Shown here piece after piece: positions 34,628 through 46,748 of a DNA stretch of 64,000 nucleotides. Below the pieces are notes generated by a model. That model searched no databases. It was not told where the DNA came from and saw only the letters and a program-made list of their open reading frames with translations. A program made the position numbers and the translations under genes. The stretch is from positions 16,704,039 through 16,768,038 of the forward strand of contig JAVTVX010000019.1 in assembly GCA_033439265.1 (NCBI GenBank), read 5' to 3'. Source of the DNA: Dillenia suffruticosa (taxonomy: Eukaryota; Streptophyta; Magnoliopsida; Dilleniales; Dilleniaceae). Every line of letters begins with the position of its first letter. The stretch's first letter is position 1.

Positions 34628-35126
34628 AGTTATAGCAAGAGGATGCAAAAGTAAAGAAAAAGGAAACACAGCACAATAAGACAACATTGACAGACTTAAC
34701 GGCAGGCTTCCAAAGACAACGGCTACTTCAAACAACAGCTAATGTATCAACTAAATGCAACCAACTTTAGTTAGGATAACTGAAATAACAAGATTTGGTT
34801 GCTGTAGTTATAACAACCAAATAAGAATCTATTCTTGTATAAATAACATATGAAAATAATGAAAAGGCAGGCAATGTTAGATTACTTTTCTCTCTCTTTT
34901 CTTCTATCGCCTTCTCTCTTCAGTCTTCTTCTTCTTCTCTCTCTCTTTCTATCTGTCTTTCTCTCTCCCTTTCTATCTTACTCTATCTCACCTTCTTTGC
35001 ACATTCATCTTTTGTAACTAAGCAAATCATTACCAGTCTGCAATAAGGTAAATGAAGCTTTGCCTCATTTCCATACCATCAATTTAACAGTCTGCATATT
35101 CTTTCCAGTAATAGAGGTTCGTAACA
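34628..35126 (+). repeat. 3' LTR of the chromovirus
   Basis: It repeats the 5' LTR with substitutions and two notable indels. The purine-rich AAAAGGGTGGGATA just before it is the polypurine tract. The first two bases are AG instead of TG. Confidence 0.92.
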
Positions 35127-35131
35127 TATTC

Positions 35132-36435
35132 CCTTTGTGGGGGCCGATTTATGGCCATGTGAATTGTTGGTTAAGATTTTATAACATATATCGTTATTTT
35201 ATATTATAACTCATCGCTAAAATATTTTAACATTTTTTGTACCATACCGTATCTATTCTTTAGCTTTTATTAACTAACAATTTCCTTTTTCATCCAACAT
35301 CTAGAGAGACAAGGATTTTGTTCTCAGAGAACAATAGACCGCATGCGCGCATGTGCACATGCTCACAGGTGGTCAACCGTACGCATAGCACGATCAACCT
35401 CGCATATGCACAGTACGCAGGTGCAGCTAGCCATGAGCACAATAAAGTGCTCAAGTGGCCAACTGCATGTACTTAAGTTGCATGAACAGTAGACTGCGAG
35501 CGCTTTGTGCTTAACACAAGCCGTTAACCACAAGTGCCTTAACATATATGAGCAGTGCTAAACATAAGCAACCACCCTACTATGCTCATAAGAACAACCT
35601 GCTCTCCTTGTTCAGTCAACCGATAATTCAAACGGTAAACTGTTAAATCACATAAAGAAACAACATGCTTCTTTGGTTGATCGAATCTAGTATACCGGTG
35701 ACTGAAACACTTCATATTTAAAAAATCCAACCAATCTTGGTTAACCATTTGTATAGACATGGACTTAAAAAACATTTGTTAAATTTTTAAAAACTAATGA
35801 CATGAACCAATCAAATTTCTTATTTTTGAATTCAAAAATGTCATATTACATTGTTTTTGAAAATCTCTCTTGCTCCCAATCTTGGTTAACCATTTGTGTA
35901 GACGTGGACTTAAAAAACATTTGTTAAATTTTTAAAAACTAATGACATGAACCAATCAAATTTCTTATTTTTGAATTCAAAAACGTCATATTACATTGTT
36001 TTTGAAAATCTCTCTTGCTCGTTAAACTAATCTTCGAGTTGTAGCAAAAAGATGCTTCAAATTTTCTTAAAACATGATTTGCTTAACGGAAAGAAATAAA
36101 GAGTTACTTTAAGGACAATAACGGGAAAAAATATTAATTAAGTAGCAGTCGAAGATATTAATTGAGAAAGATAATGACCATTTAATTTCAAACTTTCAAA
36201 TTCATCTACCACTTAATGGTATTTTTCAAGAGTTTTAAATGTCGAAATGTTCAAAGAACAGAGTAACGAAGAAATTAGAGATAGAACAATTGTTGCAACC
36301 AAAACATAATCTCATTAAACACTCCTACTCTGCCACTCGAGAACACATTGCATTAAACTCATTCCATAATATTTCTGTGTGCTCTTCATTAACTATACAT
36401 TAAATTATTCTCATCTAAGGAACAATCTTTGTAAT
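35132..36435. other. No gene seen
   Basis: This is spacer between the chromovirus and the first CACTA element. Short minus-strand frames at 35363-35545 and 35539-35775 are not recognisable. It holds the tandem duplication listed separately. Confidence 0.55.
35731..36020. repeat. 145-bp tandem duplication
   Basis: Copies 35731-35875 and 35876-36020 are nearly identical, starting CCAATCTTGGTTAACC and ending TCTCTCTTGCTC. The few differences include GTATAGACAT versus GTGTAGACGT. The high identity means a recent event. Confidence 0.93.
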
Positions 36436-36449
36436 ATTCACTACAAAAA

Positions 36450-36800
36450 AACACGGAATTTGCGACGAACCTTTGCGACAAATTTTTTTTGTTGCTATTT
36501 TGCGATGAATTTGGCAGTGAAAAAAAATTTCATTACCATTTTCCAACGATATTAGCAACGAAAAAAACTTCGTAGCTAACTTAGCGACGAAATCATTCCT
36601 CGTCGCTGAATTTGCGACAAAAACAAATTTCGTCGCTAAAGTTGCGACGAAAACGAATTTATCGCAGATTTGAGCGACAAAAACTAATTTCGTTGGGCAT
36701 TTCAGCAACGTTTCAGCGACGAAAGTCTAGTTCGTCGCTGCTCTCAGCGACGAACTGCGCGTTCGTCGCTGATAGAACAGCATGTTCGTCGCTGAATTCG
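36450..36800. repeat. Left subterminal motif array of CACTA 1
   Basis: Variants of GCGACGAAA and TTCGTCGCTAAATTT recur about every 15-25 bases in both orientations. In En/Spm such subterminal repeats are bound by TNPA. The matching right array is at 45265-45980. Confidence 0.85.
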
Positions 36801-36954
36801 TTGCAAAAAATTTTTAATGCTTCTTTCTTCTACCTCTCTTCCTCCACTTTCCTCTCCCTCTCTTCCTCCTCTCCCTCTCTTCCCCGTGGTGGTCTCCCTC
36901 CAACGAGGTACTCTCTCTCTCTCCCCCTCCCCCCTCTCTCTCTCTCTAGTTCCG

Positions 36955-37495
36955 GCGGCAATGCCGCCGGATCATGGCGGGGGAAGGGCAGCGCCCCTCC
37001 CCCGGCCTGCTTTCAACGGCGGGGGAGGCGCCAGCGCCTCCCCCGTTGAGATCCGGCCACAGAGGCCGGATCTCGGATGGGATGGCCCCGCCCGCATCTT
37101 CGCGGGCGGGGCCGACCGGAGGAGGGGCAGCGCCCCTCCCCTGGGCTGCTTTAAATGGCGGGGGAGGCGCCGTAGCGCCTCCCCCGCAGAGATCCGGCCA
37201 CAGAGGCCGGATCTCGGACGGGATGGCCCCGCCCGCATCTTCGCGGGCGGGGCCGACCGGGGGAGGGGCAACGCCCCTCCCCCGGGCTGCTTTCAACGGC
37301 GGGGGAGGCGCCGCAGCGCCTCCCCCGCTGAGATCCGGCCACAGAGGCCGGATCTCGGACGGGATGGCCCCGCCCGCAATGCGGGCGGGGCCGACCGGGG
37401 GAGGGGCAGTGCCCCTCCCCCGGGCTGCTTTCAACGGCGTGGGACGCGCCACAGCCCTCCCCCGCTGAGATCCGGCCACAGAGGCCGGATCTCAT
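36955..37495. repeat. GC-rich array of 141-bp units, four hairpins each
   Basis: Units begin (GAGATCCGG) at 37048, 37189, 37330 and 37467. Each contains four consecutive near-perfect inverted repeats: GAGATCCGGCC with GGCCGGATCTC around ACAGA; GGCCCCGCCCGC with its inverse around ATCTTC (AAT in the third); GGAGGGGC with GCCCCTCC around three bases; and GGGGGAGGCGC with GCGCCTCCCCC around a few bases. Loops vary while arms are kept. All six frames are open for long distances, which reflects composition, and none is called as coding. Confidence 0.9.
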
Positions 37496-37496
37496 A

Positions 37497-38719
37497 CTTA
37501 CCATGATTAATTTTTTTTATTAATTTAAAAAAAAATTATTTTAACCATATTCCAAATTTTAACACATCTGCAATTATTAAAAAAAATTATAATTTTTAAT
37601 CAAAATTAAACATTTTCTAAGTAGGGCTTTTAAATATTAATTTTTATATTTGGAAAATTTGTTTATAAACTATATTTAAATTAGTTAATTTAATATAAAT
37701 CTTGATTATGATCTTAACGATTGCTACTTTCTTCCTATATTTAGAAATGGTAATTTTGAATTTCTTTAAAATATATATATTTTTTAGATTCGTGACCAAG
37801 CAGTATTTATATGAGTATCAAATTTCCTTCTCAATATTGTCAGAAGCAAAATATGAAGTTTTAGAATTTTTATTTTTCGAAATTGTAAAATTTCGATAAA
37901 GGCAATTCTAGCTCCAATTATGTGAGCAATATTTATTCAATAAATAAATAAATATAGTATAAAATTGTCATTATTAGTGTCAAAAACATACACTATAAGT
38001 TGTAATTACTTGCATCAATGATTTTGGGATAACTAGATTGGTAATTCTATTCTATTCTATATCTGACGCCAATTTGATAATTGAGTCCAAAATTTTAGAA
38101 AAAAATTGCAATTTGGGTACATTTATTGAAAATGAATAGAAATTGGCTTTATCTTGGGTTATTTCTGAAAAAATTACAAAATTTGCACAAAATCCGAGAA
38201 ATGCGTTCCCCCTCCCCCCCAAAGTACCATGATTAATTTTTTTTATTAAATTAAAAAAAAAAAGTTATTTTTCCCATGAATGATAATTTATGATAAAGTA
38301 AAAAAAATTCCAAGAATAATTCTAAATAACATTAATGGTTTTGCATTGCAGATGTGTTTGCGTTGATCAGACGTGTTGTTCGATTAGAGGGGAGAAATTC
38401 ATGTCTTCAAGCGGTTGAGGTATATATTTTTTTTCGTATATTTTATTTTATTTTCTTTGTTTTATATCCCTTATTCCTAGTTTCAATGTATGTATGTTGT
38501 GAATTCGCGAAATGCAATAGTTATAAATTATTTTGTTATTTTTCCGACTCAACGTTTTTATATTTGTTAAATTTTCTGAAAATATGTTAAATAATTTTAA
38601 AATGTTTTGTTATTAGATGTTCTTTATTTCTTATTAATGTTATTTTTTCAGTATAATATATAGTTTGTTAATAATTAATTTATTAATATTTTATAATATT
38701 TATTTTTTTTACAACAACA
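37497..38719. other. AT-rich leader region of CACTA 1
   Basis: No coding sequence is seen. The phrase ACCATGATTAATTTTTTTTATT occurs at about 37500 and again at about 38227, a long-spaced direct repeat. A possible untranslated exon is at 38352-38419. CACTA 2 has a similar-sized candidate at 53055-53117. Confidence 0.5.
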
Positions 38720-41700
38720 ATGCAAAACGAAAGAAATTGGATGTATAATAAGAATTTACCTGATCGTCGTGGTTTAACTGATGAGTTTATTTGTGGGGTG
38801 GAACAATTCTTGAATTTCGCTACTAGTAAAGTTGAGTTTATGGATGGAAATAAGTTAAGGTGTCCGTGTAGAAAGTGTGGTAATGGCAAATTTTATGTAT
38901 GTGATAAAGTTAGGGAACATCTTTGTAGATTTGGTTTTACTTTAAATTACTACAATTAGATTTGTCATGGTGAACCGTTTATATCTGATGAAGAGTATGT
39001 GCGAAATTTGGATTTTTCAAGTAGAGGGGATAACAATTGTTATGATCAGTTAAATAATATCAGCATATGGTATTTGATGTAGCGGGTCATAATTTTTTCC
39101 CCCAAACAAACTATGCAAGTTCTAGTTCTGTACCAACAAATCAAGATGTACCTACAAGTTATGCATCACCATTGGAGGGGGTAGAAGCAACATGTGTCGA
39201 TGAGAATGTGCAAGATGAGAATTATTTCTCTAACCAATTTCAAGAAATGTTGAGAGCTGCAGATGAACCGTTATGGGTTGGTTGTGACACCCACACTAAA
39301 TTGTCATTAACGGCTAGAATGTTAAATGTTAAGGCAAAGCATAATATGTCTGAGAATTGCTTCAATGATATTGTTCAAGTAATGGGAGAAGTATTGCCTC
39401 GTGATCATATAATGCCGAATGACTTTTATAGTATGAAAAAGTTGGTGAATGACTTGGGCCTTTCGGTGGAAAGAATTGATGTATGCATAAATGGTTGCAT
39501 GTTGTTTTGGGGAGCTGATGAAAATGTACAATTTTGTAAATTCTGTAACCAAAGTAGGTACAAGAGTACTAGGACAGCAGGTCGTACTGAGCGACGTAAA
39601 CCATTCAAGCAAATGTTTTATTTGCCCTTGACTCCTAGATTGCAAAGACTTTATGCATCGAAAGCTACTGCTGAATATATGACTTGGCATGCAAATCATC
39701 AAACAGAGGAAGGGTTAATGTGTTATCCTTCGGATACAGAGGTGTGGAAAAATTTTGATATGACATATCCTGAATTTGCAAGAGAGACTCGAAACATTAG
39801 GTTAGGTCTTTGTGTTGATGGCTTTGCTCCATTTGGAAAATCGGGAAAAAGTTATTCATGTTGGCCAGTGATATTAACTCCTTATAATTTTCCTCCGGGT
39901 ATGTGTATGAAAACACCCTATATGTTTTTGACATTGGTTATACCGGGCCCGCAAAATCCGAAGAAGTTGATTGATGTTTATATGCAACCATTGATTGCGG
40001 AGTTAAAACAGTTATGGGATAACGGTGTTCTTACGTATGATGTTAACACTGAGCAGATGTTTCTAATGAAAGCAATTCTTCTTTGGACGATAAATAACTT
40101 CCCAGCTTATGGCATGCTATCGGGGTGGAGTACTGATGGGGTTTTAGGATGTCCAATATGTATGGAGAGATCTAATTCATTCAGATTGAAATATGGTAAG
40201 AAGGCGAGTTATTTTGATTGTCATAGACAATTTTTGCCACGAAATCATAAATATAGAAGAAATAAAGAAGAATTTACGAAAAATAAATTTGAAAAAACAC
40301 CTCCTCCATTGAGATTAATTGGTCAACAAATTTGGGAGCAAGTGTCTCAATTTCCATCTGCGATTGAAGACCCACATGGTACAACGTACGGATATGGAAG
40401 TGTACATAAATGGACCAAACAGAGTATATTTTGGGATTTACCATATTGGAAGACCCATCTGATTCATCATAATCTCGATTTGATGCATATCGAGAAAAAT
40501 GTTTTCGATAATCTGATTAATATATTAATGGATGTCTCTGGAAAAACGAAAGATAACTTGAATGCGAGAAAAGATATGCGGCTTCTTTGTAATCGACCTA
40601 CACTTGATGCGGATGGAAGTAGTAAGGGACCAAAACCAAAGGCAATTTATACAATAAATAAGGATCAGAGACGGAAAATTTGTGAATGGTTGAAATCCCT
40701 TAAATTTCCTGATGGTTATGCCTCAAATCTTGGGAGATGTGTAGATATGAAAGAATGCAAGTTGATTGGTTTGAAAAGTCATGATTGTCACATATTTATG
40801 GAAAGATTGATTCCGATTGCTTTTAAGGAACTATTACCAGATTTTGTATGGGCCGTCATTACAGAGTTAAGTATTTTCCTGCATGATATTTGCTCGACAG
40901 TGTTAAAAGAATCACATATGGCGAAATTGGAGAGAGATATCCCTATCATTTTATGTAATTTAGAAAGGATTTTTCCTCCTTCATTTTTTGATTCCATGGA
41001 ACACCTTTTGGTTCACTGGCCTTATGAGGCCAGAGTTGCAGGTCCCGTCCAATATCGATGGATGTATCCATTTGAAAGGTAACTTTTGCACATTCTCATC
41101 ATAATAATATTTATAGTGCATATCAATGTACTCAATTTATTATATATCATTTTCTGATACACTTTTTATTCCATATCAATTAGATTTTTATATCATTTGA
41201 AGAGAAAAGTGAAAAATAAGGCACGGATTGAAGTATCTATTGTTAATGCATACATTGCGGAGGAAGTGACAACTTTTGCTTCATATTATTTCGAGCCTCA
41301 TGTCCAGTGTAAGAGACGGCACGCCGGTAGAAATGATGAGGGTCCTGTTGATCCTAAATTAAATTCATTCTCTATTTTCAATTATCTCGGTCGACCAAGT
41401 GGGTCATGTAAGGTTAGATATTTAACTGCGAAAGAATGGCGGGCAGCCCATATATATATTTTACTGAACTGTCCAGAAGTTACGCCATACTTCGAGTAAG
41501 TCCTTTTTTCTCAAATATTAAAAATGTGTTCTTTTTTTGATAAAATTGTTGACATAAATCGTTATCTTTAATCGTAGGATTTTTCAACATTCACGGTCTG
41601 AACTATCGATGCATGAGTTCAATCGTGTGTGCGATGAAGATTTTGCAGCATGGTTCAAAACATATGTTAGTTTTACGAATTTTAAATTTTAAATCTATTT

Positions 41701-42471
41701 GATTATTAAAAAAATAACACATTTATTTTACTTCAGGTTCAATGTAATCAAGATCAAGTTGAACAAGAATTGTTACTTAATCTGTCATGGGGTCCAAATT
41801 CGACGGTGTGAACTTGGCCATCGTATTTTATAAACGGGTATAATTTTCACACTCAAGAATATGGAACCGGAAAAGCTACTATGAATAGTGGTGTTTGTGT
41901 TCAGTCATCCAACGATGGAGGTGTAAAAGATGAGTTTTATGGTTTGTTGGATGAAATTATAGAGGTTGAGTACACTGGAGTAGAGTTGCGAGTCGTTTTA
42001 TTTATGTGCCAATGGTTTGACCCCGTAAAAGGGATGAATGTGCATCCAAAGTTTAAATTGGTTGATATAAATCATAAAAAATTTTATAAAAGATATGAAC
42101 CATTCGTATTGGCACAACAAACGATTCAAGTGTATTATGCTTCATATCCTAGTTTGAAACGTGATAAAATTGATTGGTGGGCTGTTTGTAAAACGAAAGC
42201 ACGAAAGAAAATTGAGGAACGTTTGGAAGACATGGCATATCAACAAATGGAAGTTGCCAATACGTTTCAGACTGAGTAATATATTATTCCAACATTACGA
42301 GATCTACATGGAGTAATGATAGATGTGGATCAAAATGAAATTCATGAGTCTGGCGATGAAGAACTTGATTTGGAGACAGATGATGAAGATGAGGATGAAG
42401 ATGAGGAAGAATTTGATGTTGAAGACTCTGATAATGAGGATGATGATGACAATAATGACTTTGATTTTTGA
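38720..42471 (+). pseudogene. CACTA 1 TNP2-type transposase, nearly intact
   Basis: TNP2/TNPD is the large subunit-like transposase of En/Spm elements. Exons: 38720-41078, 41184-41495, 41578-41665 and 41737-42471, with GT-AG junctions conserved in CACTA 2. Exon 1 opens with the Transpos_assoc domain (NWMYNKNLPDRRGLTDEF...CPCRKCGNGKF). The long open stretch 39067-41078 carries Transposase_21 (MCMKTPYMFLTLVIPGPQNP, MLSGWSTDG.LGCPIC) and then the DUF4218-like part (LLPDFVWAVITELSIFLHDIC). Exon 4 has DUF4216 (FDPVKGMNVHPKFKLVDINH) and an acidic tail. Lesions: TAG at 38957-38959 (Trp in CACTA 2), a one-base deletion near 39055, TGA at 41809-41811 (CGA in CACTA 2) and TAA at 42277-42279 (AAA in CACTA 2). 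Only four small changes disable it, so inactivation is fairly recent. Confidence 0.92.
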
Positions 42472-42684
42472 TCGTCGGTAAGTATTGTTTTTTTAAGATT
42501 TATTAAAATTGTCTAACATCATATGAAATTTTATTTTACTGTTTTCATGTGAAAATACATTTAGATTTGTATTTTAAATTTCTCAATTTGTATGTTATAT
42601 TTAGTGCCTCATGTTTCAATTTCGAAATATTATTTGCTAATATATTTTCTTTTTTTATAGATCATTTCTGACGACAATTTAAAT

Positions 42685-44923
42685 ATGGTATGTTTCTTCA
42701 TATACTCTATTATATTTTTTATAATCATGCAATATTCATTACTTGCGAGAAAAAACTCTTGTTACAGTTTCAACGTGGAGGACATAGACGATCTTCTAAT
42801 GCAAGACCAAACTCTTCGGCGTCACCGTCCGTCTCAGCTGCACCTTCCCATGCCATTTCACCTTGTACTGATATACCGTCACCGTTTCCATCCGTTGCAC
42901 CTTCAATTGTACCTTCAATGCAAGATTTACACGTTGAAGGGGAAGATACGCGAGAGGTGATATCCCCTTGCGGAGATTCATAAGTATTAAATTTTGAAAT
43001 ATTATCACAATTTATTAGTTTATTTAAAAAATTTTTTTACTAACCATTTTTTTTATTTCTAATTTTATGATAGATTCACAAATTCTGTGTATGTTATTCA
43101 TGAGCTGAATAGAATCATTAACAACCATTGGGGAGGAGCATCGATGTCATACACAAGTACTCCAGATGATATCAAAGAGCTATGGTGGAGAGAATTCAAG
43201 GTAAATGAGGCCTCTAAGTTTAAATATACAATTCAGTGTATAAATTAAATATAACAACTTGTTTTTTTTTTTTAGCGAAAGTTCAATTGGGATGAGACCG
43301 AGGAGCTTGAAATAAGAAGAATATTTAAAAAAAATGCGGTCATCACATCCGAGGTGTACTGAATCATGCCAAAAAGAGCCGAAAGAAGCCACACTGCATC
43401 ACCGAAGAAACTTGGCTCAACATTTTAAATTTCTGGGATTCCGATGAGAGCCAACGGAGGAGTGAGCAAAATAAAATAAATCGAGCTTATAATTCTGGGG
43501 AATCATCTGCTACTTATGCGGGAGGCTCAATCAATATTGATGAGCATAGAATTAGAATGGTAATTTGGTTCATCTGCCATTCTTTTGTATTTAATTCATT
43601 TATTTTTTCATTAATTCATCTAACGGTGTTTTGTTTTTAGACCAAGGAAATGGGATCACCGCCATCATTTAGAGAGACTTTCGCACGGACTTTTCAGAAA
43701 AAAGACAAGACCTGGAGTGGGGAGAGAGCTAGAACTGTTATGGTATGTAATTTCAAAATTTTAAATTATTTTATAAAAACTTTTATTTGAATATATTATG
43801 CTCAATTTATCATCACAACATTATAATAAGAATTTAATAGATTTGTCTATTCCAATAATTTCTCAAATACTTAAATTGAACTTTTCATTTCAAATTCATA
43901 TATATATATATATATTTTTCATTATAAAATATAATTTGAAAATACATAATATCAAATTTGTTACGTCCATTCCAAATGGTTGGTTCATTATGTCACGTAT
44001 AGTATAATTTTTTCCTTTATTCGATCTGTTATAGTTTCAAACTCGTAATAGTAGTCGAATTTTAATTTCAATTACAACACTCCTCATTATTTAAATATCA
44101 TTTTAATGGATTAAGCAACAAAATATATAATTATAAGTATGTGTAATTTTAATTCCATAAGTGTATTAAATTTATAATATTTGATTGACAAAGATAATTT
44201 TTGTATCTTATTGCTTACTGTCAATCGCTTAATGAGAAATACAATTTTGTATTCTTACTTTATTTGTTAGATTTTTTAGAAAATTGTTCAACTGTTAATT
44301 GACACTTCTCAATTTCGTTGGATATTTTAGTATATTGTTATTTTATTTTTCTTCTAATTTCTTATACGATAATGCAGGAGAAATATGACCAGCTTCTACT
44401 TAGAAATTCCAGTGGTAGTGATGATGCTGCAACGTCTGAGCCATCTGTTAATGATATGGCTTTATGGCTCGAGGCAACTAGTGGAGCAAAGAAGGGAAGA
44501 GTACTTGGGATGGGCTCGTTGAGCAGAACTTGCAGACTCAGTGGTCTAAGTTCTTCCGGTCAAACACCAGTAAGAGCAAAATTAATGCAAATGAACCAAG
44601 AGCTGAGCCACATGAAGGAGCTGTTAGCACAAAAAGATAATGAACTTCAAGACATGCGCGTAGAACAGCAGCGAAGAGACAATGAAATTCAAGCCATGCA
44701 CGTTGAACAGCTGCGAAGAGACAATGAATTTGAAGAGTTTCGCGCACAACAGAGGCTTATAATGCAGCATCTTCAGCTAGTCTCCGCTTCAAGTTCGATT
44801 CCCCCTTCTCTATCTCCTCCAAATGATGGTGATGATGATTTTGACATATTTGGTGATGGTGATGGTGATGGTGATGGTGGCGGTGACGGTAATGGTGATG
44901 ATGATGGTGATAATGTTTCTTGA
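42685..44923 (+). pseudogene. CACTA 1 TNPA-like gene (Transposase_24), two lesions
   Basis: Six exons can be traced against CACTA 2: 42685-42687 (ATG only, next to GTATGT), 42768-42979, 43074-43200, 43276-43559, 43641-43742 and 44378-44923. The protein starts FQRGGHRR with a Ser/Pro-rich stretch. It continues FTNSVYVIHELNRI and SMSYTSTPDD.KELWW, the plant Ptta/En/Spm transposase domain, then TFQKKDKTW and DMALWLEATSGAKKGRVLGMGSLS. A coiled coil follows in exon 6 with a repeated phrase VEQ(Q/L)RRDNE, then an Asp/Gly-rich tail. Lesions: the donor after exon 2 reads ATAAGT instead of GTAAGT (42980), and an A8 run (43326-43333) is one base short, shifting the frame. In En/Spm the small protein binds the subterminal repeats; that role here is inferred. 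Confidence 0.85.
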
Positions 44924-45264
44924 AACATTTTTTATTTCACGTTTATATTTAATTAGACTTCTCATTAGAATTTCATTTATACTTCTACAAATTCGATATT
45001 CTGTAACTTATTTAGTACTGTTTAATATTATTTCATGACGATGGTAGTGTTTTTTTAATTATTATTTCATTCATACTATTATATGGTCAGTTATTTCAAT
45101 TAGTAGATACTGCATAAATTTCGTATTCATGGCTGTTCGATGGTACCCTGGATGATTTGTTGATGATGATGTTGGTGGTTTAGCTCATAAACTGGTTGGT
45201 TGAGACTATCAGGGAGGAATATGATATACATGGAAATTTGGTGCAAATATTAAACAAATTAAAT

Positions 45265-45980
45265 TTTTTTGTCGCAAATTTTCTATATTCGTCGCTGATT
45301 TTGACATTCGTTGCAAAATTTGTTGTTGAATTTTTACGATTTCGTTGCAAAATTCATCGCAAAAGCCGACGCTGATTTTGTCGCAGAATTGCGACAAATT
45401 ATCTCACAAATAAATTTTGTCGCAAATTGCGACGAAAATAAATTCGTCGCATATTTTGTTGCAAATTTTAGCAACAAAAAACTATTGCTAGAAATTTGCA
45501 ACGACAAAATTTGTCGCTAATTTGTGACAAAAAATATTTGTCGTTGTGTTGGTCGCTAAATTGCAACAAAAAATTTTTTGATGCTAATTTATCCGACGAA
45601 TTTTCCAATTGAGAAATTTGAAACATACTATTTCGTCGCAAAATTGGTCGGAAAATTGCAACAAAAAATAATTTGTTGCTAATTTGTGCAACAATTTTTG
45701 CAACAAATATTTTATTGTTGGAAATTTTTCCGACAAAATGTTTCGTCGCAAATTGTCGGAAAATTGCAACTAAAAAGTTTTGGTTGCTAATGTTTGCGAC
45801 GAATTTTGTGACGAACTATAATCTGTCGCTAATTGGCGACAAATTTCATATTTTTTGTCGGAAAATTTTGCGACGAGTTATTAGCGACAAATTCTGTTTT
45901 GTCGAAAAATTGGTCGCTAAATAATTTAGCGACGAATATTTCTTAAATTTTCGTCACAAAATTTGTGGCTAAATATAAGT
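45265..45980. repeat. Right subterminal motif array of CACTA 1
   Basis: Dense variants of TTCGTCGCAAATT, TTGCGACGAA and TTGTCGGAAAATTGC in both orientations run up to the right terminus. This side is about twice as long as the left array. Confidence 0.85.
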
Positions 45981-45995
45981 TTTTTTGTAGTGATT

Positions 45996-46448
45996 CTTTG
46001 TGCTCAATTTTGTTTATATTCGAGAATTAGTCTCATACTCTGTAACACCCTTGTAGCCTAAAAAATTTTGAAAATCGTGTGGGAACATGATTTGGGTTTT
46101 GATAGAGAGAATATTTCGGGAAAAAATAAGTTATAAGGTTTCACTTACACCCGTAAACAAGTGGGTTAAAAGATTTTTCTTGCACCTGCAAGTAAGTGTG
46201 TTGTGAAGCTTTCACTTGCTCCTGTGAAGCAAGTGGGTTGTATTATTCAAAGTAATAATAAAAATCCAGGAAGGTTGTTTAGGAGTAAACATACACCAGG
46301 TTGATTGAACCACTATAAAAATTTATGTGTTTGATTTTTTCTTTACTTTCAGTTTCTTAATCTTACTTTCTCAACTTGGTCGAAAAATTTCAAAAGTCAA
46401 AAAACAACTATTCACCTCCTTCTGGTTATTTTACAAATTATATTTGCC
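45996..46448. other. No gene seen
   Basis: A small palindromic set around CACTTGCTCCTGTGAAGCAAGTG (about 46205-46230) and related phrases (ACACCCGTAAACAAGTGGG) recur at 46145-46235. TGTAACACCCTTG at 46040 looks like an LTR start, but no partner is visible. Confidence 0.45.
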
Positions 46449-46748
46449 TAAACATGTCCATGGTTTGGAATCGAATTTAGAATTGAAACTAGTATGATGA
46501 TTCAATTCTAGATCTGATAGTCCTAATTCCATTTCTATTAATATTAAAACTAGTATGATGATTTCAATTCCAATCCTATTTCACGATTTTAATTGGTTTT
46601 TCGTTGAGATTTTCGACTTCGCGATTCTTTAATAGTTCTAATTTTGTTCAAAATTTAAATTCTAAACATTAAGAATTAAAACTTTACCCGAAGCTTGGTA
46701 GTTTCAAAGCAAAACTTCTTGTTTACACCAAACTAGTGGTCATGTCTA
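46449..46748. mobile_element. hAT-type MITE, 300 bp
   Basis: The left end TAAACATGTCCATGGTTTGG and the inverted right end TAGACATGACCACTAGTTTGG are recognisable inverse copies. TATTTGCC (46441-46448) and TATTTACC (46749-46756) flank it, an 8-bp duplication with one mismatch. Internally, AACTAGTATGATGATT occurs twice (near 46489 and 46549). It has no coding capacity. Confidence 0.75.

Larger units (their letters stand above)
29604..35126 (+). mobile_element. Full-length but dead Ty3/gypsy chromovirus
   Basis: Two LTRs (29604-30099 and 34628-35126) bound an interior with PBS, gag, protease, RT, RNase H, integrase and a chromodomain-like end, in gypsy order. TATTC flanks it at 29599-29603 and 35127-35131, the 5-bp target duplication. 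The LTR ends form the short inverted repeat TGTTAC...GTAACA, although the first two bases of the 3' LTR are now AG. The LTRs differ by many substitutions and by indels (a roughly 20-base block near 34740 only in the 3' copy; about 14 bases near 30005 only in the 5' copy), so the insertion is old. Confidence 0.93.
36439..45992 (+). mobile_element. CACTA element 1, full length
   Basis: The left terminus CACTACAAAAAAACACGG and right terminus TTTTTTTGTAGTG are inverse copies, flanked by ATT at 36436-36438 and 45993-45995, the 3-bp duplication of CACTA transposons. Arms of GCGACGAA-type motifs lie at 36450-36800 and 45265-45980. Inside, in order, are a CT-rich stretch (36820-36950), a GC-rich hairpin array (36955-37495), an AT-rich leader region, a possible untranslated exon (38352-38419, CATTGCAG before and GTATAT after), a TNP2 transposase gene and a TNPA-like gene, all on the plus strand. 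At 9554 bp it has a typical autonomous En/Spm size, but both genes are broken. Confidence 0.95.

Noticed and set aside
36612-37506. Frames up to 229 codons, open on both strands in the CACTA 1 array
   Set aside because: The 141-bp unit is a multiple of three and GC-rich, so all frames stay open; composition is Pro/Gly/Arg/Ala with no conservation pattern.
46040-46140. TGTAACACCCTTG as the start of another LTR
   Set aside because: No PBS, polypurine tract, partner copy or target duplication could be found.
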